Assembly: GCA_030686995.1 (NCBI GenBank)
Contig: CM060703.1
Span: forward strand, 652,501 to 716,500
Length of the DNA stretch: 64,000 bases
From: Artemisia argyi
Taxonomy: Eukaryota; Streptophyta; Magnoliopsida; Asterales; Asteraceae
Direction: 5' to 3'
Part shown: one piece after another, positions 1 through 11,303 of the stretch
How positions within the stretch are numbered: position 1 is the first letter of the stretch
Layout: every line of letters begins with the position of its first letter
The notes under the pieces: generated by a model
What the model saw: only the letters and a program-made list of their open reading frames with translations
Told to the model about the DNA's origin: nothing
Database searches by the model: none
Translations under genes and position numbers: made by a program

Positions 1-488
1 TCTTAATCAATAGGTTCTTTTTTGTTTTATTTAAATCTCTTTGTGTTGGTTGTATATTGTTCTTGATTCTGATGCTTTCTTTTATGCACTTGTAATTGTT
101 GATGAGCTACATAAACGAATAGAATAAAAATAACATTATATTTACGTAAAGCATTACTTCATTCAGCCATTGATTCTTTTATGACTCGTGTTTTGTATCA
201 TGCCTTTGTCAAAGCCATATGTATACCAGGGTGTGCAATAATCAAATATATAAAGCATCAAAGTTAAAATGAAACGGCATCAAAATTTATCATATCTTTA
301 AATATTTAAGCTTGATCATTATCAAAATTTATGATATATATTTTCTAATTGTTACCGTTTAGTTATCGCATGAACTTTTTTATACAGGGCATTCGCAAGC
401 TCAGATGCGACCCTTGTCACAGTCACGATATTAATTATAAAGTTTAATTCGGACAGTAGGCCATACAACAAAGTTTGTTTCTATACCG

Positions 489-579
<91 letters not shown>
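1..579. other. Gene-free AT-rich stretch ending in (TA)n
   Basis: No coding signal is visible in the first 490 bases. A long perfect (TA)n microsatellite follows from about 491 to 579; the only open frame here is the Tyr-Ile repeat created by that microsatellite. Confidence 0.7.
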
Positions 580-581
<2 letters not shown>

Positions 582-764
582 TAAGGATCCAATAAGAAGA
601 ATAATTAAAATGAGAATGGTAAGAAGTATTTCTAGCTACACATTTTTATATGGGAGGGAAAATTTAAATAAAGATACATCCATTTTTGTAAATGCATCTA
701 GAATGTGTGATTGTAGTTACTTCTTATCCTTCTTATTTTAATTATTCTTCTTATTTGATCCTAA

Positions 765-767
<3 letters not shown>
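580..767. mobile_element. MITE, first copy of a GGATC-AAT-AAGAAG family
   Basis: The segment begins GGTAAGGATCCAATAAGAAG and ends with the near reverse complement (CTTCTTATTTGATCCTAACTC), so it folds back on itself over about 45 bases at each end. A second copy lies at 1184-1373. It sits between two (TA)n/(CT)n tracts, so its target-site duplication cannot be read. It has no coding capacity. Confidence 0.6.

Positions 768-820
<53 letters not shown>
768..820. repeat. (CT)n then (TA)n microsatellite
   Basis: A short CTCTCT run passes directly into an AT dinucleotide run just after the MITE end. Confidence 0.85.
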
Positions 821-823
<3 letters not shown>

Positions 824-1101
824 AAAGGCACCGGGTGTTACTATTCCCCCTATTCATTTTATTCATAAGACAAATTATATTTTATTACTTTTGACTTATG
901 AAACTTAATTTATAATATATATTCATTTTTTTTTATTTCACAATTTTATAATAAATAAAATTATAAAAATAAAAAGAACAAAGAGGTATAACTTGTAATT
1001 TAAGGAGGTAATAATATTCAATCATTTTAATAATGGATTGTGATCTTATAAAGTTGATTTTAATATAATAAGTCATGTTGATTGAACAAGTTAAATAAAT
1101 A

Positions 1102-1552
1102 CTCTCTCTGTCGCATATAAATGTTCATGTTTGACTTTTTTAGTTTTTTTTTTCAACTTTGACTTTAAATATTTTTATTTCTATGAGTATGGATTTAGTG
1201 AGAAGAATGATTAAAATGAGAATAGTGAGAAAAAATTGTAGCCATATATTTTAAATAAGGAAAGAAAAATGATAGAAGATGCATCTATTTTTTGTAGATG
1301 CATCTAATATTTGTGGTTGTGGTTTCTTCTCATTCTTCTTATCTTAAATATATTTCTCATTTGATCCTAAGTCTTATTTCTATTATATAATGTTTGATAA
1401 AAATTATATCAATGAAAATATGTTTAAAACTCACTTCATTCATATATTTGTCATCAAATATTATATAACACAAGTAAAAATATTTAAGGTCAAAGTTGAT
1501 AAAAGAAGACTTTGAAAATTCAAAATGGATATTTAATATGGGATGGAGTTAG
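1102..1552. mobile_element. Stowaway-like MITE (TA duplication) carrying a nested MITE
   Basis: The left end CTCTCTCTGTCGCATATAAA and right end ATGGGATGGAGTTAG are diverged forms of the CTCCCTCCGTCCC Stowaway terminus, flanked on both sides by TA. The internal text (AACTTTGACTTTAAATATTT, and its reverse complement) recurs in the copies at 4658 and 46618. The element is split by a second MITE at 1184-1373. Confidence 0.75.
1184..1373. mobile_element. 190-bp MITE with 9-bp target duplication (Mutator-like)
   Basis: It is inserted into the Stowaway element and flanked by perfect 9-bp direct repeats TTATTTCTA (1175-1183 and 1374-1382). Removing it and one repeat restores the uninterrupted Stowaway sequence seen in the sister copies. 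Its ends resemble each other in inverted orientation (GACTTAGGATCAAATGAGAA when read from the right). A 9-bp duplication is typical of Mutator-like elements; the superfamily call rests on that alone. Confidence 0.7.
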
Positions 1553-1767
1553 TAAATGTTTTTTTAATAAAAATTAAAGAACCACTTTTTCTGGACTCCT
1601 TTTAGTTTGATCAGTACTTTCTTTCTTAGAGCACTAGGTGCAATCCTCGTTGTGCCAACGTGGATCCTTCGCCACGCCTCGCCACTGCACCGCCCTGCCT
1701 TGTTGTTTCTCGCCACCAAGTGTGTGTGTAGGGTCTGGGATTGATTGTTGAAGAAGATGATGGCATC

Positions 1768-1798
<31 letters not shown>

Positions 1799-1879
1799 AT
1801 TATTATTTTTTTTGATCTTGGGTGGAAATGAGCTTTTAAAGTGGGCTGGATCAGTACAAGATAATGGGTTACAATTTAA

Positions 1880-1928
<49 letters not shown>

Positions 1929-2238
1929 GTTGATTTGTATTTTTATTATGTTTTTGTATGTGTTAATTTGTAATTTTAATTGAATGAAATGAATTTAGGT
2001 TATTTGGAAATTTGAATAAAAAAAAAATTGTTAGTGGTGGGTCGTAAACGAGTAAGTTGGGGTTAGTTGGTAGTGTGTTAATTTGTAACACACCGTGAGC
2101 CCCAAATGAAAACGTTAAATTGCTTGCTGCACCTAATGCTCGTATTAATCATTGGTGAAATTTACAAGAAAATAATACAAGCAAATTATGGCGACTCTTA
2201 AATTATACGTACAATAAACTTTGTTGGAACAATCGATA
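1553..2238. other. Gene-free stretch with poly-T
   Basis: A GC-richer patch near 1630-1740 (CGCCACGCCTCGCCACTGCACC) stands out but has no open frame of note. A homopolymer T run covers about 1880-1924. Confidence 0.6.
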
Positions 2239-2537
2239 GGGTTGTGTTAATCACACCCTCTGGCACACCCTTGTCCCCTTGTCTTTTTCTTTTGTCTCTT
2301 AATTTATTTCAGTACAGCACAGTTTTCTGCCAGTTTTTGTTCCGTATTTCTGACAGTTTTAAGCGTTTGACATATTAAACTTTATATTTTTTGTTTCGTA
2401 CTTTCAGGTTTATAGCTTTTTGATATAAACAAAATTATTAAAAAAAAAAAAAAAAAAATCAAAAAAAAATGGGGGGGGGGGGGGGGGGGGGGAGGGCTTG
2501 GCTAACATTTTTGGGGAGGGTGGGATAACGGCCCCCC
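2239..2537. mobile_element. GGG-ended MITE, member 1 (8-bp duplication)
   Basis: It starts GGGTTGTGTTAATCACACCC and ends GGGTGGGATAACGGCCCCCC. It is flanked by AATCGATA (2231-2238) and AATCAATA (2538-2545), an 8-bp duplication with one mismatch. It contains an A run and a G run of about 20. Its inside (about 2320-2430) is closely repeated in member 2 at 3627. Eight-base duplications suggest a hAT-type origin. Confidence 0.6.
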
Positions 2538-2562
2538 AATCAATATTAAACCTTAATTAAAT

Positions 2563-3063
2563 TTAGGATTTTTCTAACTTGTTTCTTAAGGGCACAAGTT
2601 AAGCACACAAAAAAAGTACATAAAAGTATTTAGAGACCCACATAAGAGTATAAACAAATGTACTTTTGTGTGAATTCTTATGTCATTTTTCGTGGGTCCT
2701 ATAGTACTTTTAAAGGCTAATACCAAATTTAAGCATCATACTTGTTTAAAAAAAAATTGAGTAGCGAACTTTTTTTTCCTCATTGGTGTGTACTAAACTT
2801 GCATTTTATTACAAAAAATACGTACTTTGTACTTTTTTCTGACCTTTTTATGACATTTTTGCCCCTGATTTTTAATAACTTGAGGGGCAAAAACATTCAA
2901 AGTACGTATTTTTGGCAATAAAATGCAATTTTAGTACACCAATGAGGAAAAAAAATCGCTACTAAAAAGAGCTTTTTTGACAAATATGATGCTTTAATTT
3001 GATATTACCCTTACTTTTAATATGCTTCACTTGTACCCTAAGACACAAGTTAGAAAAACCCTA
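2563..3063. mobile_element. About 500-bp foldback (terminal inverted repeat) element
   Basis: The left end TTAGGATTTTTCTAACTTGT matches the reverse complement of the right end (ACAAGTTAGAAAAACCCTA), and the pairing continues inward: around 2785-2830 and 2900-2945 the two arms share CATTGGTGTACTAAA and AAAATACGTACTTTG. No open frame is present. The target duplication is not clear. Confidence 0.6.
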
Positions 3064-3626
3064 TTTATAGTTTAATGCATATCGTTAACAATTACTACCT
3101 AACATAGATGCCATGCCAACGTGTTGTTGTATCATTCCAAATATGGGCATAACTTATATTATAATTAGATGCCATGCCTTAAAATGGAATAACATGCATT
3201 TAGTGTGAAAATATGCTCATATTTAGCCATCCACCATGTACCATTTGTTTCCCCACAACTTTTGCAAGCATAAGAAAAAAACATGCACGTTGTTTATATA
3301 TATTATTAATGCATTTGAGCACATCAAAAACATAATTTCTTTATGTTGAAAATAGATACGACATTGTGATTCATCATCTCGTATAGATTTTTAGTTACTG
3401 AGATGATACCCGGCGGATAAAAAACCCAGCTCCCAGCTGTTACGATAATATAAATTAGCTAACAAATAATTAAGCCCTCATCGGTCGATCGACACCCCCC
3501 TTAAAAAGGATGTTCCAAGATTTTTGTTGCGAGGAACTTTTCTAAAAATCAAAGGGGACAAAAGTGGCAAAAGTTAAAGCTATTGTTTTTCCGGAAATCA
3601 ATCAACTTTAGCCTAGCTATATATAT

Positions 3627-3821
3627 GGGAAGTGTTATCCCCGCCCTCCCTACCCTTAGCCTGCCATGTTTGACCATGGTTTGTCCCCCTTTTTTGTCCC
3701 CTTATTTCAGTACAACACAGTTTTTTGTCAGTTTCTGTTTCGTATTTTTGACAGTTTTAAGCGTTTGACATATTAAACTTTATATATTCTGTTCCGCACT
3801 TTCAGGTTTATAGCTTTTTGA

Positions 3822-3870
<49 letters not shown>

Positions 3871-3914
3871 AGGGTGGGGATAAATTTATAGGGAGGGCGT
3901 AGATATCACATGCC
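3627..3914. mobile_element. GGG-ended MITE, member 2 (8-bp duplication)
   Basis: It starts GGGAAGTGTTATCCCCGCCC and ends GGGCGTAGATATCACATGCC. It is flanked by ATATATAT and ATGTATAT, 8 bp with one mismatch. From about 3700 to 3825 it is near-identical to member 1, including the point where a long A run begins (3823-3868). Confidence 0.6.
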
Positions 3915-4118
3915 ATGTATATATGCGAAGTCCAACTTGATGGCTACTTAAACCTTACTTTAACGACCACATATCGTTACTTGTTTCTTGTCACCATTCA
4001 AGTTTTCTTTCAATAATAAAGCCTAGCTAGAAACCAAAAATTAAAAAAAAAAAAATGTATATAAGCTCCACTAGGAGTTGATAAATATCAACCAAGAAAG
4101 AAGTTACTATGGCTATAT

Positions 4119-4263
4119 GGGATGTGTTAACCGGACCCTCCCTACCATGGGAGGTCCACCTATTTTAGTCAAAATGTACTAGTTTTAATGCAGATAGTAC
4201 AGACGGCGGCAGCAGTGTCTTCCACAAACCCTCCCTATAAGGGGGTCCGGTTAACTCATGCCC
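4119..4263. mobile_element. GGG-ended MITE, member 3, with perfect 8-bp duplication
   Basis: This is a 145-bp element with ends GGGATGTGTTAACCGGACC and GGTCCGGTTAACTCATGCCC. It is flanked by identical GGCTATAT at 4111-4118 and 4264-4271. It is the smallest and clearest member of the family and fixes the ends of the other two. Confidence 0.8.
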
Positions 4264-4657
4264 GGCTATATATATAAAGTTACCTCATAATTGGAGAAGA
4301 CCGGTCTAGTCCTATAAAAGAAGCTATGGCTTGAATTATATGCATTAGCTAGCCCATCATTCCAAAATCACACCACACTTTATTTAAGCAAGCAAAAGAT
4401 GACTCTGAGTTGTCTACACTACTTATAATGGAGTATGACCATCCTTCTATTTATAAGTTTAAGATTTCCTAAATTAGAATTTAAGTAAATGCTAGTTATA
4501 AAACATAATTTATAACTATGTATAGCATAATTGATTTTAAGCAAATAATATTTTTTACATACATACAATTAATACACCACATTACCAATTAATACAAAAT
4601 ATAAAGCACAATGTACAAATACGTACACACAAAATTCCAGATTGATGTTATCTTATA

Positions 4658-4892
4658 CTACCTCTGTTCCAAAATATAAATCCAGTTTGACTTTTTAAAT
4701 CGAACTTTGACCGTAAATAGTTTTGTTTGTATTATATATCACTTGATGAAAATTATACCAAATGAAAATACATATAGAACACTATCCATTTATATATTTT
4801 GCATCAAGTATTATATAATACAAACAAAAATATTTAAGGTCAAAGTTCGATTCAAAAATTCAAACTAGACTTATATTTTGGAACGGAGGGAG
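4658..4892. mobile_element. Stowaway-like MITE, intact
   Basis: It is 235 bp, starts CTACCTCTGTTCCAAAATAT and ends ATATTTTGGAACGGAGGGAG, and is flanked by TA on both sides. The internal arms (TCGAACTTTGACC and GGTCAAAGTTCGA) also pair. There is no coding capacity. Confidence 0.85.
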
Positions 4893-6732
4893 TAAATCCA
4901 TTACTAGCAATCAGAATGTCATGTTAGATGCTTGTCATATAAAGAAGAGTTCTATTGAAAAAAATAATTAGCATTCAAATCCAAAAAGATTAACCATCAA
5001 AAGTCATATTGAAGCTTCCAAAACATAAATCTGAAATCCAGCAACCCAAAACAAAATAACATTTGTTCGCCGGAAAAATTAGTTACAAGTACTCGCTGCC
5101 GCATTGCACGGGTTCTCTGTTAGTATCATCTAAAAAATAAAAACCTTTTATATGTTACGATTTTAATAGGGTTTTTCTTTTTTTCTTTTTTTGGTTGGGT
5201 CATGAGAAAATTATGAAATATCATTTCAAGATAAGATATTTCCTAACATCTTAAGTTTTGGGCGAGAACCATTGAAAAACAAGTACAAGACTAGTTGAAA
5301 AAAAACGAATAGTTGACTTAACTATATGCTTAAGTAATTTGACTTATAAACAAAACAATCAATTGAAGATGCAATTTTTTTCTAGATGTTTAACACATAA
5401 TCTACTATAATACTTCACTTTACATGCAAACAATGTAGTTTTGCTACGCCTAATGCTACATAAGAAAATTCCTTAAACTATGTTTCAAGTTTCAAAATAC
5501 TCCTTGAACTGTATATTAAGTTACACTAAAAATAAAAAATAAAAATAAATAAATAAATTGTGTTGTTAATTTTTCAAATTTACCTTTTTGTATAGAAAAA
5601 CTTATTTAGGAAATATCAATAAACACTTAGAACTATTCTTATAAAAATTATACCAATAAAAAGATCTTTTAAATTCGATTGGAATGAGACAAATATCGAA
5701 ATACTTTTAATTTTCACAAGATGTTATAAAGATAATCAATCTTTTTTTCAAAATCATTTACACAATACAATCAGTAGTATAATACCTTGAGATAAAATCA
5801 CAAGGTTTTGATAAAGTTGCGATTTTAGATTTATTTCATCAAAAAAGAATCCAAATTTTAGATATCGTCGCGACAAATAAAGTGAAAACTATACATAAAG
5901 AATAAATGTTAATTTAATTTAGCTTTTAAATCCACCTGTGTTTCATTTAGCAACTTTAGCTGAATAATAAGCTTTGCTTTTTAGGATAATAATGTATATA
6001 GCTAGTAATATTTAAGAATTCTAAGCATGAAGACTTATCTAACCGGGTGGATAATGTGTTGTTTGCTATGTACAAATAGTATAAAGTTATATAAAAAACT
6101 GCAAAGAAGTGCGACGAGAATTATACTCATTTAATACATTGTCAAGACTCTTCCTCTCACATGAATTATACTGTCGTTGTTGTAAAAGTAATTATACTTT
6201 TTTTTTAATGTTTGACTTGTCGTCACTAAAGGTGTCATCGCTAAAAGTATGTTAGAGTGGTCGCTAAAAACCTTCAACGGCGATCGTTTACGTTAAAGAT
6301 CCTTAGCGACGACTTTTGGATGCCAACACGCTATTATGTCATCTGATGCAGAACATGATTGATTTTAATAAACCCTAATCAAAAGGTGATAAATGAAGAC
6401 ACACCTGATCTCAAAGGTATAAATACCAAAGTATAGTAAAAAACACGATATTATCAATAATCAATGATAAAAAGATGAATACAATGATAATAAATCTTAT
6501 AGTTATAGGGATGCAAGCTTAAGAGGAGAAAAAACCTAGTTAAACCTGAAAATGACCTAAAACATTCTTAGAAAGGTAACTTGCTAGCTCTTGATTACAA
6601 GCAAATTAAGATATATAAATGAGCATGTACGTGCACTTGAATCATTAATGTAGAATCATAAGATTTGAAACAATAAATAAAGAGAAAAAAAAATGAAAAA
6701 GTTATTTTTAATTTTATGTCATAATAGTACGG

Positions 6733-6734
<2 letters not shown>
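4893..6734. other. Gene-free AT-rich intergenic DNA
   Basis: I see no open frame with protein-like composition and no RNA gene in this stretch. Confidence 0.6.

Positions 6735-6800
<66 letters not shown>
6735..6800. repeat. (TA)n microsatellite
   Basis: A perfect AT dinucleotide run. Any open frame across it is an artefact of the repeat. Confidence 0.95.
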
Positions 6801-6804
<4 letters not shown>

Positions 6805-8292
6805 TAAAATAGGTGGTGGGTTTGGAATTGGAAGGGGGGGTCCTGGCCTGCTGGGAAGTGAGAAACAAAATCCAGCTATAATTGCCTGCCTGTGCCAACT
6901 TCAATTTTTCTCAGATGACAAAAATGGTATCATGCACCAGTGTCTCTGCATTGCTGCAGTTATACCATGCATAAAGACACATACCATCATTTTATATATA
7001 TTTACTTACAAATATACTACTTATTTATGTAGTAGGTTATACATAGTTTTGAATTCCATTACACGTTCTTTTTTATATTGTGTCACACATCAAAATATAC
7101 ATGACGAACACATGATCATGGAATAATATATAAATTCAGGTCGATCATTTTAATTTCTCTATAAATAGGGTTTAAAGGAAAACAGAGGAGTATGCCTCAA
7201 TAGCAACGTAAGCATTGCAAAACTTAAAAATCAATGCGTTGTTTTTTAGAGAGATTCAATACAAAACAAATTCCTCCAATTTCCTTTTCACTATTATTCA
7301 CAATATTCATTGTTTTGTCTAGCACTTTTAACATCCTTTCAAAGACTTTATGATCGAAATCTTTGAACGGATCATTAAAAGACATAAAAATCACATTCAA
7401 AATACTCTTTAATTATGTGCCAATCGATATATGCTTGTTATTTAATGATTAGGGAAAACACGATATACAAAAAGTAATTCTTTGAGGAAAAAAAAATGCC
7501 CTAATATAAGAACCTCATTGTGCCACGTACGTGGCAAAATAAAACTTATTTTTTTTAACTAATAAAAATCAAAATCAGCCTTCATTTAAACTAGGTGTAA
7601 TGGTCACCCGACCACTACCTCCACCTGAGCACTACATTTGCTTTTTAACACATCACTTTTGAAAGTGTAGTCGTCACCATCTAATCAAACACATAAAAAT
7701 ATAACACTTTATACAAAAATATCTCACAGTATGCCCCACACACAATTACAAACAACATTTTTAGTTAGTTGTTGGTCTGTACTACACCACGCCTCACGTT
7801 ATTTATAAGCTTAGTTATAAGTATTGAAATAAAAGCATAAGTCTAAGATACACCAAGTTATAAAATACTTTTAGTTTGTTTAATGGGTGCCCTTAAGGCA
7901 AGATTTAACATGATTACATAAAGAAACTTCGAGCTTATTAAATTAAAAATTAAATTTAGTTATGGTATTTTTAAAGTTAATTAATGTGTATTAAATGCAA
8001 TTTAACCCATAAACGAGACAACCCCATAAGCCTATAATACATATAAAATCCAATTCCTAAACATTCTGAGAGCATCCATAATGCATCAAGTCTTTAAAAA
8101 CTTGATGCATTTTTGTTTCGCAATTGATACTTAACTCATTTAATGACAATAGCTTATTGAATTTTTTGTCAAACACTTAGTGGTTTACAAATCTTTTTTA
8201 AAAGTCATTTATAAAGTTTTTGTTCTAATGATTAAAAACATACTAATAGCTTTTTTATATGGTAAAAGATGATTTGAGGACAAAACTTTTTT
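6801..8292. other. Gene-free AT-rich intergenic DNA
   Basis: There is no supported gene. A GAGCATCCATAATGC motif near 8071 resembles the end of the Harbinger-like element at 8910 but has no matching partner that I can place. Confidence 0.5.
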
Positions 8293-8784
8293 TATATACC
8301 AAGGGACTAATCTCCACCATCCATCTTTATTTGATCTAATGGATGAGATTAATCCCAACAATTTAAAAAACCCATTTTCATCATTTTTTTTTCAAATATT
8401 AATATCTTTCAAACCGTTAATCGTTAAGCAAAAAAAAAATACCGTTACGACGAGCATTTAATTATCTTTCTATAGATAGGCTATTTGATATATTTTCGAC
8501 AAATTTTTTTTTTCGTTTTTTTCACTTTTTTTTCGTGGCCGAAAAAATCATATATGATATTACATATGATATTACGAAAAAAAAATTTTGTCAAGAATAT
8601 ATCAAATAGCCTATCTATATAAAGATAATTAAATGCTCGTCGCGATGATGTAATTATTTTCGCTTAACGATTAACGGTTTAAGAGATATTTAAATTATAA
8701 AAATGGATGAAATATTAAAATGCTTTTAATATCAACTATTGATTTCTTTTTAGATGGATGATGGGGATGAGTCCCTTGGTATAT
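8293..8784. mobile_element. Long foldback element with a near-complete hairpin
   Basis: The ends ATATACCAAGGGAC and GTCCCTTGGTATAT are exact reverse complements. The arms continue to pair far inward: CGTTAATCGTTAAGC with GCTTAACGATTAACG, GAGCATTTAATTATCTTT with AAAGATAATTAAATGCTC, and TAGGCTATTTGATATATT with AATATATCAAATAGCCTA, leaving a small central loop near 8520-8580. It has no open frame. Confidence 0.75.
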
Positions 8785-8909
8785 GAGGAATGTTTGGTTT
8801 TTTAAATAACTCGACTCTTTTTATATAATGAAAAGTTATTTAAAAACCATCTCATTGTGATACTCTTAAAAAGATCTCAACCACTCTCGGAGGTGGGTTA
8901 CTTAACTTA

Positions 8910-9731
8910 GAGCATCCACAATGGGTAAACTAAGAATAGCTTTTTACTATTTGATAAAGTCTTTTGAAGAGGTTTTCTTGCATTGCAATGAAAGCTTTTT
9001 AAAGAGCTTCTTAGGGGTGGCAATGTTGCCTAAAGGTTTATGGAGTTTATATTTAATTGACCAATAAAAAGCATGCAACACATTTTTTGCCTAAACATGT
9101 CTTTTTAGTGGCAATGTCATGCCTAAGCATGCCTAAACTTCTTCTTTTTTTTTTCTTTTTTTTTTTTTTTTAATTTTAAACTCATAATTATATGTGATTG
9201 TAAAACGTAGTTGACCAATTCCTAGTTATAATAAGGGCTTAAACTGTTAAAGTTGTAAACTCTTTACTTATCGAATATTAACACTTAGGGCAAAGTTGTA
9301 AAATCTATAAACTTTAGGGGGCCAAGGTGTAGATTAATCAAAATCGTCATCTTCCCTAACCAACACAGAACGTTAAAGACTTGCAGGCCCTGTTTCTATC
9401 TTTCATCTTATTTTCTTCGCAAAAATCATATAAAGATGCATTTTTTAACACAATATTATCAATTTAACGGTCGAAAACATTAAAAGCAAGCATTATACCG
9501 AATCGGTATTACATGCCGCTTTGCTTGCCGAAAAGGCCATGCCGATCCACTGGCATTGTGTTGCCGATCGATACCGACCCTTGCCGACCCATTGCCGAAA
9601 ACGTTGCCACCCCCTTAGAAATACTTGATAAACTTCATGTCTTTCCTCAAAGTCTTATGTATTAAATGCAATATGCATTAAATGCATTAAATGCAAAAAG
9701 TCATGAAAGACTTTCTCCATTGTAAATGCTC
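8910..9731. mobile_element. Tourist/PIF-Harbinger-like element (TTA duplication), with nested insert
   Basis: The left end GAGCATCCACAATGG pairs with the right end CCATTGTAAATGCTC, and each end is flanked by TTA. This is the target duplication of PIF/Harbinger and Tourist elements. A second inverted pair (TTAGGGGTGGCAA near 9011 and TTGCCACCCCCTTA near 9604) marks another element nested inside. Confidence 0.65.
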
Positions 9732-9734
9732 TTA

Positions 9735-10518
9735 GGAGATTACTTAACTTACATGAGGTCTCTATTTAAAGAAATTAAAGATAAAGTATTATTAGTGTGT
9801 TTAAAATATATAAAAAGGAAGAGGAAAAGCAATTTGGAAAGAATTGTAAAAAGCTCACATGTGCTAATTATAGTAATAATGGTGTGGTGGTGCTTTTATT
9901 CGGGGTTCTTTGGTTCTATTTATAGCATGTCCACTTATTAAGAAATTATTGCAATTGTTCTTTATTATTCATATTAGCTTTTAGGGAGTATATTATTTTA
10001 TGTATTAATATATTTAAAATGATAGAAAACCAATATTTAAAATAAAAAATAGTTTAATTGTATTGCATTATGTTGTGTTCTCGAGATAATTATGTAGAAG
10101 AAGAGAAAATAAGATATTGAGAAGAAAAGAAAGGAGTGAAAACACCCTAAATCTTCCTTCCACTTTTCTCCACTTCTTTTATTCTTCTATAAAAAAATTT
10201 GAAAATACAAGATTTTTTATGCTTCTTTCGATTTCTTTTCTTTTCCTCTCCAAATTAAACTTGAGAACATAGTTTTACTATTTTTGTTACATAAAAAGAT
10301 ACTTCATCTGTTTCAAAATATAAGTCTATTTTCATTTTCTGAATTTTTTTTCTCTAATTTTGACCATAAATATTTTTGTTTGTATTATATAATGCTTGAT
10401 GCAAAATATATAAATGAATTGGGTTTTAAATGTATTTTAATTTGTATAATTTTGAGTACCATTTATATTGTTAGTGAAAGGGGATATGAAATACTCTGTA
10501 TGTTGTTGTTAACTAATA
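9735..10518. other. Gene-free stretch with a partial Stowaway-like segment
   Basis: From about 10300 to 10430 the text matches the left half of the Stowaway MITEs (TTTCAAAATATAAGTCTA, GACCATAAATATTTTTGTTT) but the right half is missing. No gene is visible. Confidence 0.5.
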
Positions 10519-10715
10519 CTCCTTCTGTCTCAAAATTATTGTCAGATGACAAAAATCATTTAGTCTAATAAAAGTGAAAGACCACTACAATTTTCAATCA
10601 TTCAAATAGAATATTCTCTCACTAAATTATTTTTTTATTACTTAAAATAGAAATTGGATAATTATATTGAGATATCCCAAAAGGAAAAATGTGGACTAGA
10701 TTTTTAGACAGAGAG
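10519..10715. mobile_element. Stowaway-like MITE, second subfamily
   Basis: It is 197 bp with ends CTCCTTCTGTCTCAAAATTA and GATTTTTAGACAGAGAG, flanked by TA on both sides. Its interior differs from the other Stowaway copies in the window. Confidence 0.7.
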
Positions 10716-10842
10716 TAAGGTCAATAGGTTTAGTCCTTTGCTTTAGTTTTTTTCTAGTATTTAGGGTTAGCTTGTTAGCTAGCTTGTAAAGTTTCATATG
10801 TTTGTTTTCATTTAATGTCTCTTTGTTGTAACTAGTTTAGTC

Positions 10843-11248
10843 TGTGGAAAATAAGAAGGGGGGTTGAATAGTTTTACGTCTTTTTAATTTTATTATGAAA
10901 ACTTAGTTTAGTTTTAAAACCTTGTTTGTTTTTAAAACTTTGATTCAATATTATGTGAACTCAAATCTTGAACAATATGAACAACTATATCTAAGTATGA
11001 ACAATAATAATATAAGCTAAGTATGTAAAATCAACACATGCATAATATAAACAATTACAGTTATATACGAGAGATAAGTAAGTAATCGTTTATTTTATAA
11101 TCCTTAGTTATATTTTGTATGAAAACTATACTTGATCGAAATGATCAATTATATGTATGTTACCTTTTTAGTTTGATTGTAAAAACTTTGATTTGTGAAT
11201 GAAACTTTCGTTAGATTTTAAGTAAAATCAATACTAGCACTATATTAG

Positions 11249-11303
<55 letters not shown>

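Noticed and set aside
475..741. 88-residue frame with Tyr-Ile repeat
   Set aside because: Created entirely by the (TA)n tract and a MITE arm; no protein character.
6719..6904. Frame across the (TA)n run
   Set aside because: Repeat artefact.
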